A stretch of 64,000 nucleotides of DNA, from contig NW_025062477.1 of the NCBI RefSeq assembly GCF_000002995.4, positions 1,010,001-1,074,000 on the forward strand. Reading direction: 5' to 3'. This DNA is from Brugia malayi (lineage: Eukaryota; Nematoda; Chromadorea; Rhabditida; Onchocercidae). The position numbers were made by a program, and so were the translations under genes. Shown in pieces: positions 38,964-51,400 of this stretch. How positions within the stretch are numbered: the first letter of the stretch is position 1; each line of letters opens with the position of its first letter. Below the pieces are notes generated by a model. That model was not told the origin of the DNA, did no database searches, and saw nothing but the letters and a program-made list of their open reading frames with translations.

Positions 38964-39575
38964 AATTTCTCACTTCAAACAAAACTTACTTCTTCTTTAC
39001 CACAAAAAAAAAGCAAAAAAAAAAAAAAAAAAAAACAAACAAAGTACCAACCAACACGGTTTGTTTTCAACTCTCTGTCATTTGAAGTAACCTGTAGAAG
39101 AAAGAAAGCTTATCACAAAATGTCATCTGAAATAGTTGGCTAGCGCTGATTGCACGTGATAAAATTTTGTGTTTACATCTTACTGTTAACGTATTCTTTT
39201 CCAACAAATACTATTTTAACTTGTATGAGCACATCTGGGTCATTTTTGTGTTACTTCGATTTGTTTTACTTTATGTTTGAAATTTAGATGGATGAGAAAT
39301 TATTTCATATCTTTTTTGATTTGAATACTTCTAAATCTAAAATATTAGTAGACAGTTTGCTTAGTCCTAGATGTGCCGTTGTGCTAATATATGGCAGAAG
39401 TGTATTTTATGGCAGAAGCAACATTGTCGCAACTGCCCTCTTATGCATCTTATAATAAAATTACCACCATAAAATTACAACAACTAACAACCTCATATCC
39501 CTTACAGGATTGTTGTTTTGGATCAGGTATTTTTCTGGGTTATATGCTTAAACATTATTTCAGTCTTCTAGTAAC

Positions 39576-39612
39576 TACAGCTACAACTACTACTACTACT
39601 ACTACTATTACT
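39576..39612. repeat. (CTA)n microsatellite
   Basis: About ten ACT/CTA triplets with small interruptions, in the 3' part of the STAR gene. Confidence 0.8.
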
Positions 39613-40950
39613 ACTAGTATTGCTTTTACTGCTACTATTATCATTGTTCGTACTGATTTGTCGTGTAGCGCTTTCACTAAGTGCCTTAACTTTATTATTT
39701 TTTGTTAGCATAATTTCCACTTTTTTTTTTTTTTTTTGAATCTTCACATCTGCTGGGTTTAATTCCATTGTTCAGTTCTTTTATTTTTAGATTTTTGTTT
39801 TATGAATTTAAACTTTGTTGCAATTTTAGCTCATGCTTTTTCAGTTTTGCTAAGTTTTTATTGTATAAGGTGATTGATGTGGTTTATCATCAAGTTCTGT
39901 ATTTCACATTAATCTAATTCATGATCCAGAAAAATCGCTTTTTAATGAAGTGTCATGACATTGTAAAGAATCAATTTCCGGACTTGCTTCTATCATGGAT
40001 TTGTTGGTTCCATAATTTTAAATTTAATTAAAATTATGAAAAGCGGTTTGTGTGCATATCTTTTATCCAATAGCTTTTATCAAGCTTCATTGCTAACATT
40101 CCAAATCAAAATGCATGTTTAGTTTTTACATTTCCTTCTCCGTTGGGATGATGATTTTGTTAGGAGCAAAGTGGGAAGATCCGGAAACTCGCGTAATCTT
40201 ATAATTTTCATAATGTATTATTATTTTTTGTTGTAACAATCATGAATTGAAATCCATCTTTAAATTCAGACTCTTAGCTTCAAATTGTTCAAAATTATTT
40301 TTTTTTTTTTTTTTTAGCTCTATTGCTGACAAAATACACTTCAATTATTAGTTTAGAAGAGCAAGAAAAGTAGCTTAAAAAAAGTAAGTCAAAAATAAGT
40401 CTTTATTAGCAACCTTATGCTTCTTTATTAACGTCGTATATCAACTATATTTTGAATTAATTCATTTATTTATTGATCAATATTACTACTTGAGTATTCA
40501 TGTTTACAGTAGTCTAAACAAGGTTAACTTACTCAAATTCTTAGTTTCTTGGCTTCACCTATTCCTCAGACCATAATTTTCTTCTCTTTAGTCTTTATAA
40601 TTTCTTTTAGGGATGAAAAATTTGATAGGCTAGATTCATTTATATGTATCATAAGAATTGGTTAAACAAATTTAAGTTTAGATAGAGAATTTTCAGTTTA
40701 AACGAATGAACTTTTTTAGATTTTTTTTTTTTTTTTAAATGATAATGAATATCTATAAGCATAATGAATTAGCAGTAACTGTATATTTTCTCTTTTTTAT
40801 TTGCTTAATGTATATATATATAAATGTTGAGGAAATTGGTGCCCAAAATTTTTGTTTTTCACATTTTTTACTCTTATATTCCTTTTCTCTCCTATCTATC
40901 TAAATTGTTGTTTGTTTGTTTTTTTTTTTTTTTTTTTTCCTTTTTTGTAG

Positions 40951-40991
40951 TCTCTCTTCAAAAATGCCTTGAAGTGCCTGCGGATCCGATA
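40951..40991 (+). CDS. asd-2: Possible 41-nt alternative exon of the STAR gene
   Basis: A long T tract and TTTTGTAG precede this segment and a consensus donor GTAAGT follows it. Entered in phase 1 from the donor at 37446, it reads GVSLQKCLEVPADPI with no stop and leaves in phase 0. It would need a terminal exon downstream. Coding status rests on the splice signals, phase fit and the lower AT content. Confidence 0.45.
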
Positions 40992-41694
40992 GTAAGTATC
41001 CCATGAAAGAAAGAATTTTTGCTTCCTTTCTACCTTCCTTCCTTCCTTCTCTCTCTCTTCAACAATTCATTTTAATATCAATATTTGCAATAAATTGATA
41101 GATATTTCAATTTACGAAACTCTAATAAAACAATCAAATATTAAAATCTATTAAAAAAGTATGATTTGAAAAAAGAATTCATTTCGTTTGAAGGAATCCG
41201 TTGGAACTATCTACTTACTTCTCCATCTCATTAACTCTTCAAAAAAGTTCTAATTTTAATTAACAATATACTATGCTTATTTTGATTTTCAGTATTTTCT
41301 CTTCAATTTCTATTTATCATTGTCATTTTATATGCTTGTGCTTTGTTTGCTTATTAAGTCTTACTGTCCACAATTGTTTTAATCATTAATTATCATATTT
41401 GCACACCTTGATCGCTGTTATGCGTGAAACCTCCTTGGGTGTTTTTCATCAGTTTTTTTTTTTTTTCTTTTTTCCTCTTTTTTGTTATATATGTTTTTCT
41501 TTCTGTGCCTTTTAAAAGATGCACTCTTTGTATTTTGAGTTTTTTTTTTTCCCCATTGTTCAATTGTTTTTTGTATTAAAATTTGCCTTGATCAATGAAT
41601 TTTACTTAATTTTTTTTTTGAATTCTAATTTTTTTTTTTTTAGTGGAAATAATAAAAATTGTCATAGAAATTTTTTCTTCTTTCTTGTTTACAG

Positions 41695-41721
41695 TTCCGT
41701 TACAGAAAATTACAGTTATAA
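41695..41721 (+). CDS. asd-2: Possible terminal exon following the 41-nt STAR exon
   Basis: The acceptor TTGTTTACAG ends at 41694. In phase 0 the exon reads FRYRKLQL and stops at TAA 41719-41721. A competing acceptor (T13-AG) ends at 41642 and would give only Trp-Lys-stop. Either gives a short third C-terminus after the 40951-40991 exon. Confidence 0.3.
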   Translation, partial: FRYRKLQL

Positions 41722-42868
41722 TTGAAAGAATACACTTACCCGAATTTCTTCTACAAAACTTTTATATCCAAAGAATATTTGCCAAGACTTTTTCCTCAAA
41801 TTCCGTCATAATATATTTTACAGATCCATTATTTCTATGCAGATAACATTTTGTAGGAAATGTATCACAACCAGCTAAGTTATTTAATAACTTAGTTGAT
41901 AATTAATTAATTTTTGAAATGTTACTGAGAGATGAAGACGATTTCTCAATTTATACCTTTTTTTTTTTCAAATTTTACTTTCTAAGATACAAAACTACAC
42001 TTAGAACTTCGTAACCCTAGTAACTGGACTGTTTTGTTTTCCAGATATGCTAAATTTGCAAATCAGTTAAACCATAAGTTATTCTATATTTCAAAATAAC
42101 AAAGAATATCATATGTAAAATTCTTATTTTAATTTGAAAAAAAAAAAAAAAGGAAAAACTTAGATTTTATTGCTGTTTTAAAATTGAACTTAAAAAATTT
42201 ACTTATATTTCTTTTACAATATCCACTCAATAGTGCATAAGAAGGCAAAATAATTGTTTGACCTAAAAATTTTCTGTGACACTGATAAAGATAAAGAAAT
42301 GAAAAGAAAAGTGATAGCATTGAGAATTTAAAAATTTATGATCGTAAAACGAATTTGCTTGAACTGATAGAATCTGCTATAACCAACATTCATCTATAAA
42401 GAAGCTTAGCAGTTATTATTCATAGATTGATTGGTTTGTTGTTGTTCGAAAAGCGATGGTTGAATAAGAGAAATGAGATTATGGATTATTTCAAATCAAT
42501 ATATGCAAATTAGTCAGCAATAGAAAAAGTTAAAGTTACTAATGTGGAAATAAAAGTAGTTCAAAATAGCAAATAATTTAGTAATTCCGATAAGTATCCA
42601 AAGAAGTCTCCTTAAAATGAGAAGAACAATTTATATTTTTAGAAAGATTTAGAATTAGCAGAAAAAATTAAAATTTCATCAATAATTCGATTTCAATTAC
42701 ATATTACTGATAAAAATATGGATGAGCAATTTACCATTGCACAATCATTTTACTTTCTTTTTTTTGAGCTTGGAAAGTGTTTAAATTGAGAAGAAAATAT
42801 ACAATTCAATCCTGTTAGTAATATATGATTCCGGACAATATGTGATCATAGAAATGCTTGGGACGAAT

Positions 42869-43195
42869 ATATCAGTTTAATGAAGACAAAGCTTACCTAT
42901 TGTGGTAATATAATATCAGTGATAAGTGATCTATCACAAATGTACAAAAAAGCATATCAGTTTCATTAGACAAAGCTTAGCTATTGTGATAATATAATAT
43001 CAGTGATAAGTGATCTATCACAAATGTACAAAAAAGCATATCAGTTTCATTAGATAAAGCTTACCTATTGTGATAATGCGATATCAGTGATAAGTGATCT
43101 ATCACAAATGTACAAAAAAGCATATCAGTTTCATTAGATAAAGCTTACCTATTGTGATAATGCGATATCAGTGATAAGTTATCATAAATGTACAA
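42869..43195. repeat. 84-bp tandem repeat, about four copies, with a built-in hairpin
   Basis: 'atatcagttt' marks unit starts at 42869, 42954, 43038 and 43122 (spacing 85, 84, 84). Most units contain GTGATAAGTGATCTATCAC, in which GTGATA and TATCAC are inverted around a 7-base loop. The last copy has lost the hairpin centre. Confidence 0.93.
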
Positions 43196-44079
43196 AACTA
43201 TGAACAATAAGAAAAGCACATTACAGGTACAAAGAATGCTATCAAAAGTATTATTAAGTATAGAACTAGTAGCAAAAAAAAAAAAAACTTCTTAGTTCTA
43301 CAAAAGTATAAAATTGCTTACTTTAGAACTATGAATATTTACTCTGAAGAATTTCGAATAGAATAATAAGTAACATCTGATATCAACTGTATATATACAT
43401 ACAAAATGTTAATTTTATAATTAAATTTTATACTATCATAGATTTTTAAAATTAACACAAAAAGTGCGTTAACTACAAATGTAACTAATTTTTCCTTCGA
43501 TATTTTAAAGCATTTCAGCTGAATAATAAATTCGACCAAATTGCCAACATTGCTAATAATTTGAGTTTTTGAGTTACTGTGTGAAAATCAAAATGTTTTA
43601 TAAAATATTGAAATAACCAAAATAAATTCATAATTCAGAAATTTTGAGCATAAATATTATTTCATTTCGAATATTTTTCAAAAACAAAAACAAAAAAAAA
43701 AAATTGACAAAACATTTCAGTACGTAATATGATGAATCATTTCATCCAACCGATCATTTTTTCAATATTAGAAACTTCCAGCATTTCAAATATTGTATCT
43801 TCCAATTTCACAATCCCTTTTTTGTTTTTAATTTAAAACATAATTTGTTGAAATGTATTTAGAAATCATATGATGAACAATCATTTTACTTCATTCTTAT
43901 TATTTGTTGAAGAAATTATAATTGTAAATTCTTTGTTTCTGAGAATTATACTTAATTGTAAACAGATTTTCCTATTGTTCTATTAGCTCGCTGAATTACA
44001 AAAAAAAGAAAGGAAAACTCTCATGCCATGCTTATACTTTTGTAAACAACCACTATATAAAGGATGAGATTCTTCCAGT

Positions 44080-45960
44080 CACAACATTTGCACGGGCAGT
44101 GATGGGTAACGACGTGACGGGCATCCCGTGGGTTGGGTAGAGGTTAGATATCGGTTGAAATGGTTGCGGGCATAAGCATTGCGGCAGTATGGGCGAGTGA
44201 GTTGGAGAGGTTTGCTTTGGCAAAAGTTGGGCAGAGGATCACGTTTTTGGTTGGCAAAGCTTGGAGAAACGAATCTCTGCGGGTAGGTAGACTATGAGCT
44301 GATTGGGCAAGGGTTGGGCGGTGAGTTGGTAGGGCTTCCGAACTTCACGAATCGTCCAAGGTATGAATTCATGTGGCGGATCTGTCTAATGGGTAAATTG
44401 GTCGGATGAGCTAATTGGAAATTTTAAAGCATTCAGACGAATGGAGTGGCTTGAAATCAGGACCGGAATTGATGGTTCACACACGGATTTCAGGGCAAAC
44501 AGTGAATGGCAGTTTCCGTAAAAACTGCGGTTTGTAAGGTTTCTCGACACGAAGAGGTTGTCAACCAAGATTTCCTGGTGTAATAATAGCTCTGATTACT
44601 AAAATGTTGAAGATTTAAGCCGCTTGTCTAAGTCGTAAGGTTTTTTTTTCATTAAATCGCTAAAGTTTTATGAAGCTATCTATCAGGTTAAATTTGAGGT
44701 TATTTCAGGATCGGCAGGTGTGTGCAGAAGGTTTTTTGGAAATGAGTTAATTGTAAAGAGTACCATGCATCATTAGTGAGTGCAACATTCTAATTTTGCA
44801 AATGTAACTTTTTTTTTTCCAGCCCAAAAATCGGTGTATTCCTGTCAAGTAACATCAAGGTAGCAACATCAAGGTACATGATTTCAAGATTGCTTTATTG
44901 ATAAAACAAATTCATGCGAAGATTGTTGCAATTGGGGAGGTCTTCGAATATCAGAAATTATGCAAAAACCTGACTGAAAAGGTCTGCTATCTCGGAATAC
45001 TTGCAGGAAGTTAACATCGTCGGATCGCAAGAACAACAGGATAAGCTAAATCGCCTGCCATCCCTCCCAGTATGTTAAAGTTACTTGGAATTTTTTTTTA
45101 GTTTACTTGAGTCTCGGGAAATTGTGTTATAAGTGTGGCACTCTAACGCGCTTTGGGGAACAGGAAATTTAATTTACACACACTTGCCGATTCCTGAAAA
45201 TCTCGACGGAAATCGCTTATTAACATCGAGACCAGTGCAATTGCCATTTCGGTAAGTGATCAGTAATCTATGACATGTATGTATCGTCAGTTTTCCAGAT
45301 TTTATCCATCATTCAAGCTTTTTGTCATGAATAGTACTCAGCAGTTCCGCGTGACGGTGCAATCATAAGTGATATGATCCGTGGTCATTCCTAATCGATG
45401 GATCGAGTTCGGATGGCCAGTCGAGTGTAGGGTTGGTTGCCGGGTGGTCGAGCAATCAAATGACTGGTGTTGGTCGGATAATCGAGAAGTCGAGATCGAG
45501 TGACCAAGCAATCCGAAAATTGATCCTATGGCGAGAGTGAATATGTGATCCTAGTGAATACAATCATTCATGTTCAAGTTAAATATTTTGCAAGAGAAGT
45601 TCAAACGCACAATAAAATGTCTATCGATTCTTGTTTTACATATCCATCAAATTCATATGCCGGGTTGTCGTCTTGGAGATGGTGGAATTGTCGTTGGTTC
45701 ATACGGAAGTGACGAAGTTACCATAACTGGTGGGGAAAACACCCAAAATGAAAATCCAGGGCTTCCTTTTTCACTGGTATCGGTACTAATATGCTACTGA
45801 ATTTGTCGTCTATCGAATTCAGGTCGAGAAATAACTGGGAATACTGGGGAAGAGAGGGAAGACGAGAGTTGATGTTTGCGTAATATTTGCCTCAGTGTCA
45901 CATGGGTAAGTCGGTAGGTGTTAGGTTTTCAAGAAGGGGAACTGTGGCGGGGTTGTTTAC
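44080..45960. other. Less AT-rich compositional island without intact ORF
   Basis: Base composition changes abruptly from AT-rich DNA full of homopolymers to mixed sequence rich in GGG, TCGAG and CGG, then returns to background near 45960. No long ORF exists on either strand; the best short ones (45570-45800 + and 44386-44568 -) match nothing I know. It could be a decayed mobile element, transferred DNA (including a nuclear Wolbachia fragment), or a non-coding RNA locus. Confidence 0.55.
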
Positions 45961-46943
45961 TTGAAGCTAATGAGAAATTATTGAAATAAATTTTGAAATC
46001 TTAAATAACAAAGAATTGGACTGTACCTAGTTGGACATTGCCTTCTTTTTTTTTCGCATTTGAAGTATTCTCGAACAGAAGAGGAGTGTGAGTTTCAACG
46101 AGACTTTAGTTCTTCAAGTATTCAGTTTCTATTATTAATTTGTTTGTCGCACTTCGAAATATACTTACGACGAAACTAAGCTAACGTACATGAATGAATA
46201 TCTCAGATTTCATTGTAAGTCAGTTGTGCTTCAAATTATGCAAGCTTGCTTGCACATTCTCCTGCATGACATTTATTTTCACTGTTGTTAGTTACATCGA
46301 TGATCATTTCATTCTCTTTGAAACTTTGAAATTATTCTTTTGAAATAAATGTGTACAGAATATTTGTGATGATTTGCCGTCAATTGGTGTATCATTAGTA
46401 TATGGCTAATTTTGATTAGAAATATTATTTTGATTTTTAATTTTAATGTTTCAAATTTGTTAAATTGTTTATTTATTTTCTATGGTTTCAATAAAAAAAT
46501 ACCTGAAATTTTACTTTTATAATTAGCAAAATACCAATGAATCACAAAAAGATAAATAAGTGAATTTCTTCATCAAAAAAAGTTCACTTTAATTGTTTTT
46601 TTTTTTTTTTTCTTTCTTGAAGCTATCAATTACTGCTCAGTGAGAGAATGTATGTAGGTAGAAATGTATAGAGTAGGGCTTCATCCGATGAGTAAGATAT
46701 GACCGAACACTCTCGAGAATTGTTATAAAGTAAGAGGTCTTCATCGAGAGATTGTTGTGTTGTGGTCGAGAATGTTGTTGAAATTGCTATAGCAGAAAAG
46801 ATCGACGAGAATGAAAGCTTTTTGAAAGGATTTCATAGCTTAGTGAATAGATGTGGGGGCGAAAGGAATGGTTCAAAATAGCAAAAAATGATCAAATTAA
46901 GCTTAAACTTTTAAGCAATACAATTCAAAATAAATTGAAGTAA

Positions 46944-46944
<1 letters not shown>

Positions 46945-47017
<73 letters not shown>
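46945..47017. repeat. (AAT)n microsatellite
   Basis: About 24 AAT units, nearly uninterrupted. Confidence 0.95.
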
Positions 47018-47744
47018 TTGTTATAATGAAAATATTTTAAATGATAAAATTATTATCAATTAGTGATTAGTAAAAATGATATAAGTGTTAATCAAATTAA
47101 ATTAAATTTAAAATTAATCAAAGAAAAAAAAAAATTAAGAATAGCAAATAAGTAGCAAATAATTAAGCAATTGTATGATAATCAATATTTTTTCTAGCAA
47201 TAAACTTACAAGAAAATTTCAGAGAGAATAAAGAAGAATGAAAAAATAAAAAAAAAAAAAACTTAATTTCTATTTCTCTTTTCTAACTTTTATCACAAAT
47301 GTACAACATAAGTTAGTTCTCTCACACATAAATGTTTTAAATTGTTTGATGAAGAAGAAGAAGAAGAAATAATTTGAAAGAGAAAAGGAAGCAGAAAAGT
47401 GAACAAAAGAAAAAAAAAAAACTTTTCAGTAAGATAAAAAAAAAAGAAATTCTTTTTTTTTTCAAAAATAATGCAAAAATCTTTTATCATTCTTATCACC
47501 ATTTATTATCATTATTATCAACAACAACAATAATAGCAACTAATGAACAGTCATAATCATATCAAATGATAATGTTATTTTCTTTTTCCGTTAAATGTCA
47601 CATAATTTTCTTCGTTTTCCTCTTCACGGATAGATGATAGCTAGCTAGCTAGATAGATAGATATACCTTTGTTCATCATTTCAAAACCACAGCAAAAATT
47701 TTTAAAATATTGTTTAGCACATCCTTCCAGCTTTTTCTCCTTCT

Positions 47745-47776
47745 CACCATCACCATCATCATCATCATCATCATCA
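47745..47776. repeat. (CAT)n microsatellite
   Basis: CAC/CAT triplets, about ten units, roughly 0.6 kb upstream of the unc-89 start. Confidence 0.85.
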
Positions 47777-48403
47777 TTCTCTTTGCAATTTTCCACTCTA
47801 ACATTTTCCTCATCTTACATTCATTCTTCTAACTTAAAACAATTCGATATTTCGAAGACTTTTCACTTAATCACAAACACTACAGCCTGACTTCAGGCGC
47901 ATTCGGTTCGCTTCCCACCATTTAGCACCACCATTTTATTTACCACTCCACCCTTTTGTTTTTGTTTTTGTTTTTGTTTTTATTTTGAAGTAATAACTCT
48001 AAATAAAAGAACGGACGAATTTTTTTTTTTTTGAAAAAAAAAAAAAAAAAAATAGCAAATAAATTGGACGATTTCGATATTTCGATCAAATACAGTAAAA
48101 CTTATTATTTTCTTCTTCTATTCTATTCGCTTTGATTATTTTCTGTATTATTCCAAACATTTTGGAAAAAAACGAAACGGTTGCAAAGTGTTACTGTTAA
48201 AAAAGAAAAATCAACAAAATCAACGATAAGTAAACAAAAATATTTTTATTTTTATCTTTATAAAATCAACAAGTGCAGCAGCGGCAGCCAAATTATTGGA
48301 TTATTCTGTAGCATTTATTGAAATTTTCTTTTTTTTTTTTTTTGTTTTTTTTTGCATTTCTATTAATTAATTGCTTACAAACAAGAAAAAAAGAGAAAAA
48401 AAA

Positions 48404-51400
48404 ATGAATCTAGCAAGTCGACGTCAACGTCAATATCAACGTAAATACAACTCATACAGGTAAATTTAAAGATTATATTTCAAAAAAAAATTAAAATCAA
48501 ATTAGAATTTTAGTTCGAAATGACCTTATAATAGCGATTTTAATAGTTGCTTTATATATCTTCCTTTTTTTTTTTTCTCATTTTTATTAAAATCCTAAAT
48601 AATTCCTATGTATAATTAAAATGCTGCTACTTAAGCATCAGTTTAAATTTTTTAAATTATCAACCATTTTGCTCAAAATTGAAATTTAACTTTAAAACGA
48701 TATAAAATTGAGAATATATATTTGAATGCAAAATTCAATTAAATTAGTATCACTTCAATTTCCTTTCAATTCTAAAATTAAATGAAAAATTTGTTGCTTT
48801 AAAAAAAATATAAAAAAAAAAGTTTTTCATTTAAGAAATACTTATGCAATTAATTTCATGTCGTATCTATATGCAATTTCTCAATTCCGGCTTTCAATCG
48901 GAAATGTTATGAAAAAAAAAAAAAAAAAAAAACTACAAAAATAAATGAAAGAGATTTAATTTTTTCGAAAAAGATTTATTTTTAAGAAAATTTATTTAAT
49001 AAAAATTTTTTTCTTTCTTTTTCTTAAAATATAAATTATATAAAATTTTTCAAATTTACTTAATTAAAGAATACCTTTCTTCCACTTTTATCAATTAATA
49101 TTTTATCTATAAATCAATACCATTCTTTGTTCTATAAAATTTCATTTTCAAAATATTCAGGAAATACACAGCAACAGAAGATGTGAATTATGCGGCGCAT
49201 ACATCTCGATCATCTTACCGCTCCGAATCGATCACTTCAAGAAGTAGCGATCATGGTCGAAGTTCATCATCAGAAATTATCTCTGTAGGATTATTCAAAA
49301 TTATTACCACCACTTGCTGCTATTTTAAACTGTTCGAAATTTATAAAATGTTTAACATTTCAATATTTAAAATAATGAAAAGCAATTATTATTTTATCGA
49401 ATTTTCAATTTAATTATAAAATTAGGTATCGGAGACTCGATCATTGCCAGTTTACATAGCAACACAAGATTATATCCCTGAACCTGGTGACATTGAGTCA
49501 ATATCGTTGGAACAAGGACAAATTGTTGAAGTGTTAGATAAAAAGAATGCCGCTTCATGGCTTATCAGAACAAAGGTTTAATCATTTTTCATTTAAAACT
49601 TTGAATAATTTTTTTTTTTTTTTGAGAAAGAAAATTTGAATTTCTAGCAAAAAAAATTCTTCTAGGCACGTCCACCAAAATCAGGTTGGGTACCAGGATC
49701 ATATTTTGAATCACCAACAGAATATTATAAACAACGAAAACGAACTCGAGAATTAGTTAATAGTGATCTAAATTTAACCGATGAGCAAGAAGCAATTATG
49801 AAACGAGAGTAAGTTTAGCATAAATTTATCGCTACTAAAAATTTTTCAAAAATATTTTTGATCATTTAAAAATTAAAAATATTTTCTATACTAGCAAATT
49901 CTTATTTTTATTTAATTTTACAATAAAATTTTCATAAAATTTTCAAATTAAATGCTTTTTTTTTTATTAATTATTTTACAGTCAAGTTTATCATGATTTG
50001 CTACGTTCCGAGGAGGAATTTGTTAATGAATTACGAACAATTGTTGATATATATTTAAAAGCATTGGATGATGAGGGAATTCCGGATGAAGTAAAAGAGA
50101 AAAAAAATGAATTAATGATGAATTTGAAACAGTTACACAATTTTCATGCAAAGTATGCTATTACTTACTTTGTATTTAAAATAATTTATTTTTTAAAAAA
50201 AAAAAAAAAAAAAATTTTTTTCATTATTATTATTATTAAAGTTATTTAGAATAAAAGAAAATGCATGAATGAATTTAATTAATTATAATTATTTCAAATT
50301 TATCAATATTTCAATACTCATAATTATTTCGTTTTAAAATTTTTATTGCCTTTTTTTTTTAAAAAAAAAAAAAAATTTCAGCATAATGCTAAAAGGTCTA
50401 CAGTACTATTCGGATGATCCAAATAAAGTGGGTCAAACGTTTACACGGCTTTCACGTGATTTTGACTTACACATACAATTTCATCATAATTTACCACATG
50501 TAAAGGAATTACTTAAAGAGAAAACAATCATCGATTTTCTTCAGGTATGTAAAATAATATACCAGGTATGACATTTGAAATTTTTACCGAAAAAAAATGC
50601 AAATTTATTTTTTTATAATTTGTAAAATTTCACATCAAATTGTTAAAAAAAAAAAAAAAAAAACAGTAAACAAAAATTATTTAAATCACTGTGATTGTTT
50701 GAAAGTTATCACAGATTGAAATTTATAATCGTAAATTTGCATTTTTGAATTTGCTTTTATTATCATTATTTTCTTGCTTTGATCTGCTTTTCTAATCCTT
50801 ATTTTGTCTTCCTTGTACTTTTTTATCACTTTGATCAAACTTTTATCATCTCATTTGATCATTTAATTCAATGTTCTATTTTATTTTCAAAGTATCGCTT
50901 CATTTTATCAATTAATTTAAAGTTTTATCTTATTTTAATTCAAACTGTCATCTTATTTTATCAATTAATTTAAAGTTTTATCTTATTTTAATTCAAAATA
51001 TCATCAAATTTTATCAATAAATTGAAAGTTTCATTTTATTTTCAAAGTATTGCCTCATTTTATCAATTAATTTAAAGTTTTATTTTATTTTAATTCAACA
51101 TATCATCTCATTTTATCAATTAATTCAAAAATTTTGCTATCTAAAACCAGAAATTAAAGGAAAAAAAAAACAAATTTTACAAATTTTGCCAAAAAATTTT
51201 TAAAATTAATTTGCTCAAAGAAAATTTATTTTTAAAATTTGCTCTTTGCCAATTTTCACTTTTACAATTTGAGCAACTGATATCATTCATATCACAAATT
51301 TAGTCTGTAATAATAAATCTTTCTCTTTCTCATTTTATTATGCTAGCATTTGGCAAATTCCAATTTGCAATTAATTCTTAAAACAAATAAATAAATTTAA

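Larger units (their letters stand above)
41722..48403. other. Intergenic region upstream of unc-89
   Basis: No coding exon recognised. It holds an 84-bp tandem array (42869-43195), a less AT-rich island (about 44080-45960), an AAT microsatellite (46945-47017), an AGCT/AGAT run (47641-47662) and a CAT run (47745-47776). The unc-89 promoter is probably in the last one to two kilobases. Confidence 0.55.

Noticed and set aside
39391..39708. 105-residue plus-strand ORF downstream of the STAR gene
   Set aside because: It is half repeat-derived (CTA tract), with no homology recognised; better explained as STAR intron or 3'UTR.
45570..45800. 76-residue ORF in the compositional island
   Set aside because: No family recognised and no splice or start context; kept only as part of the island finding.
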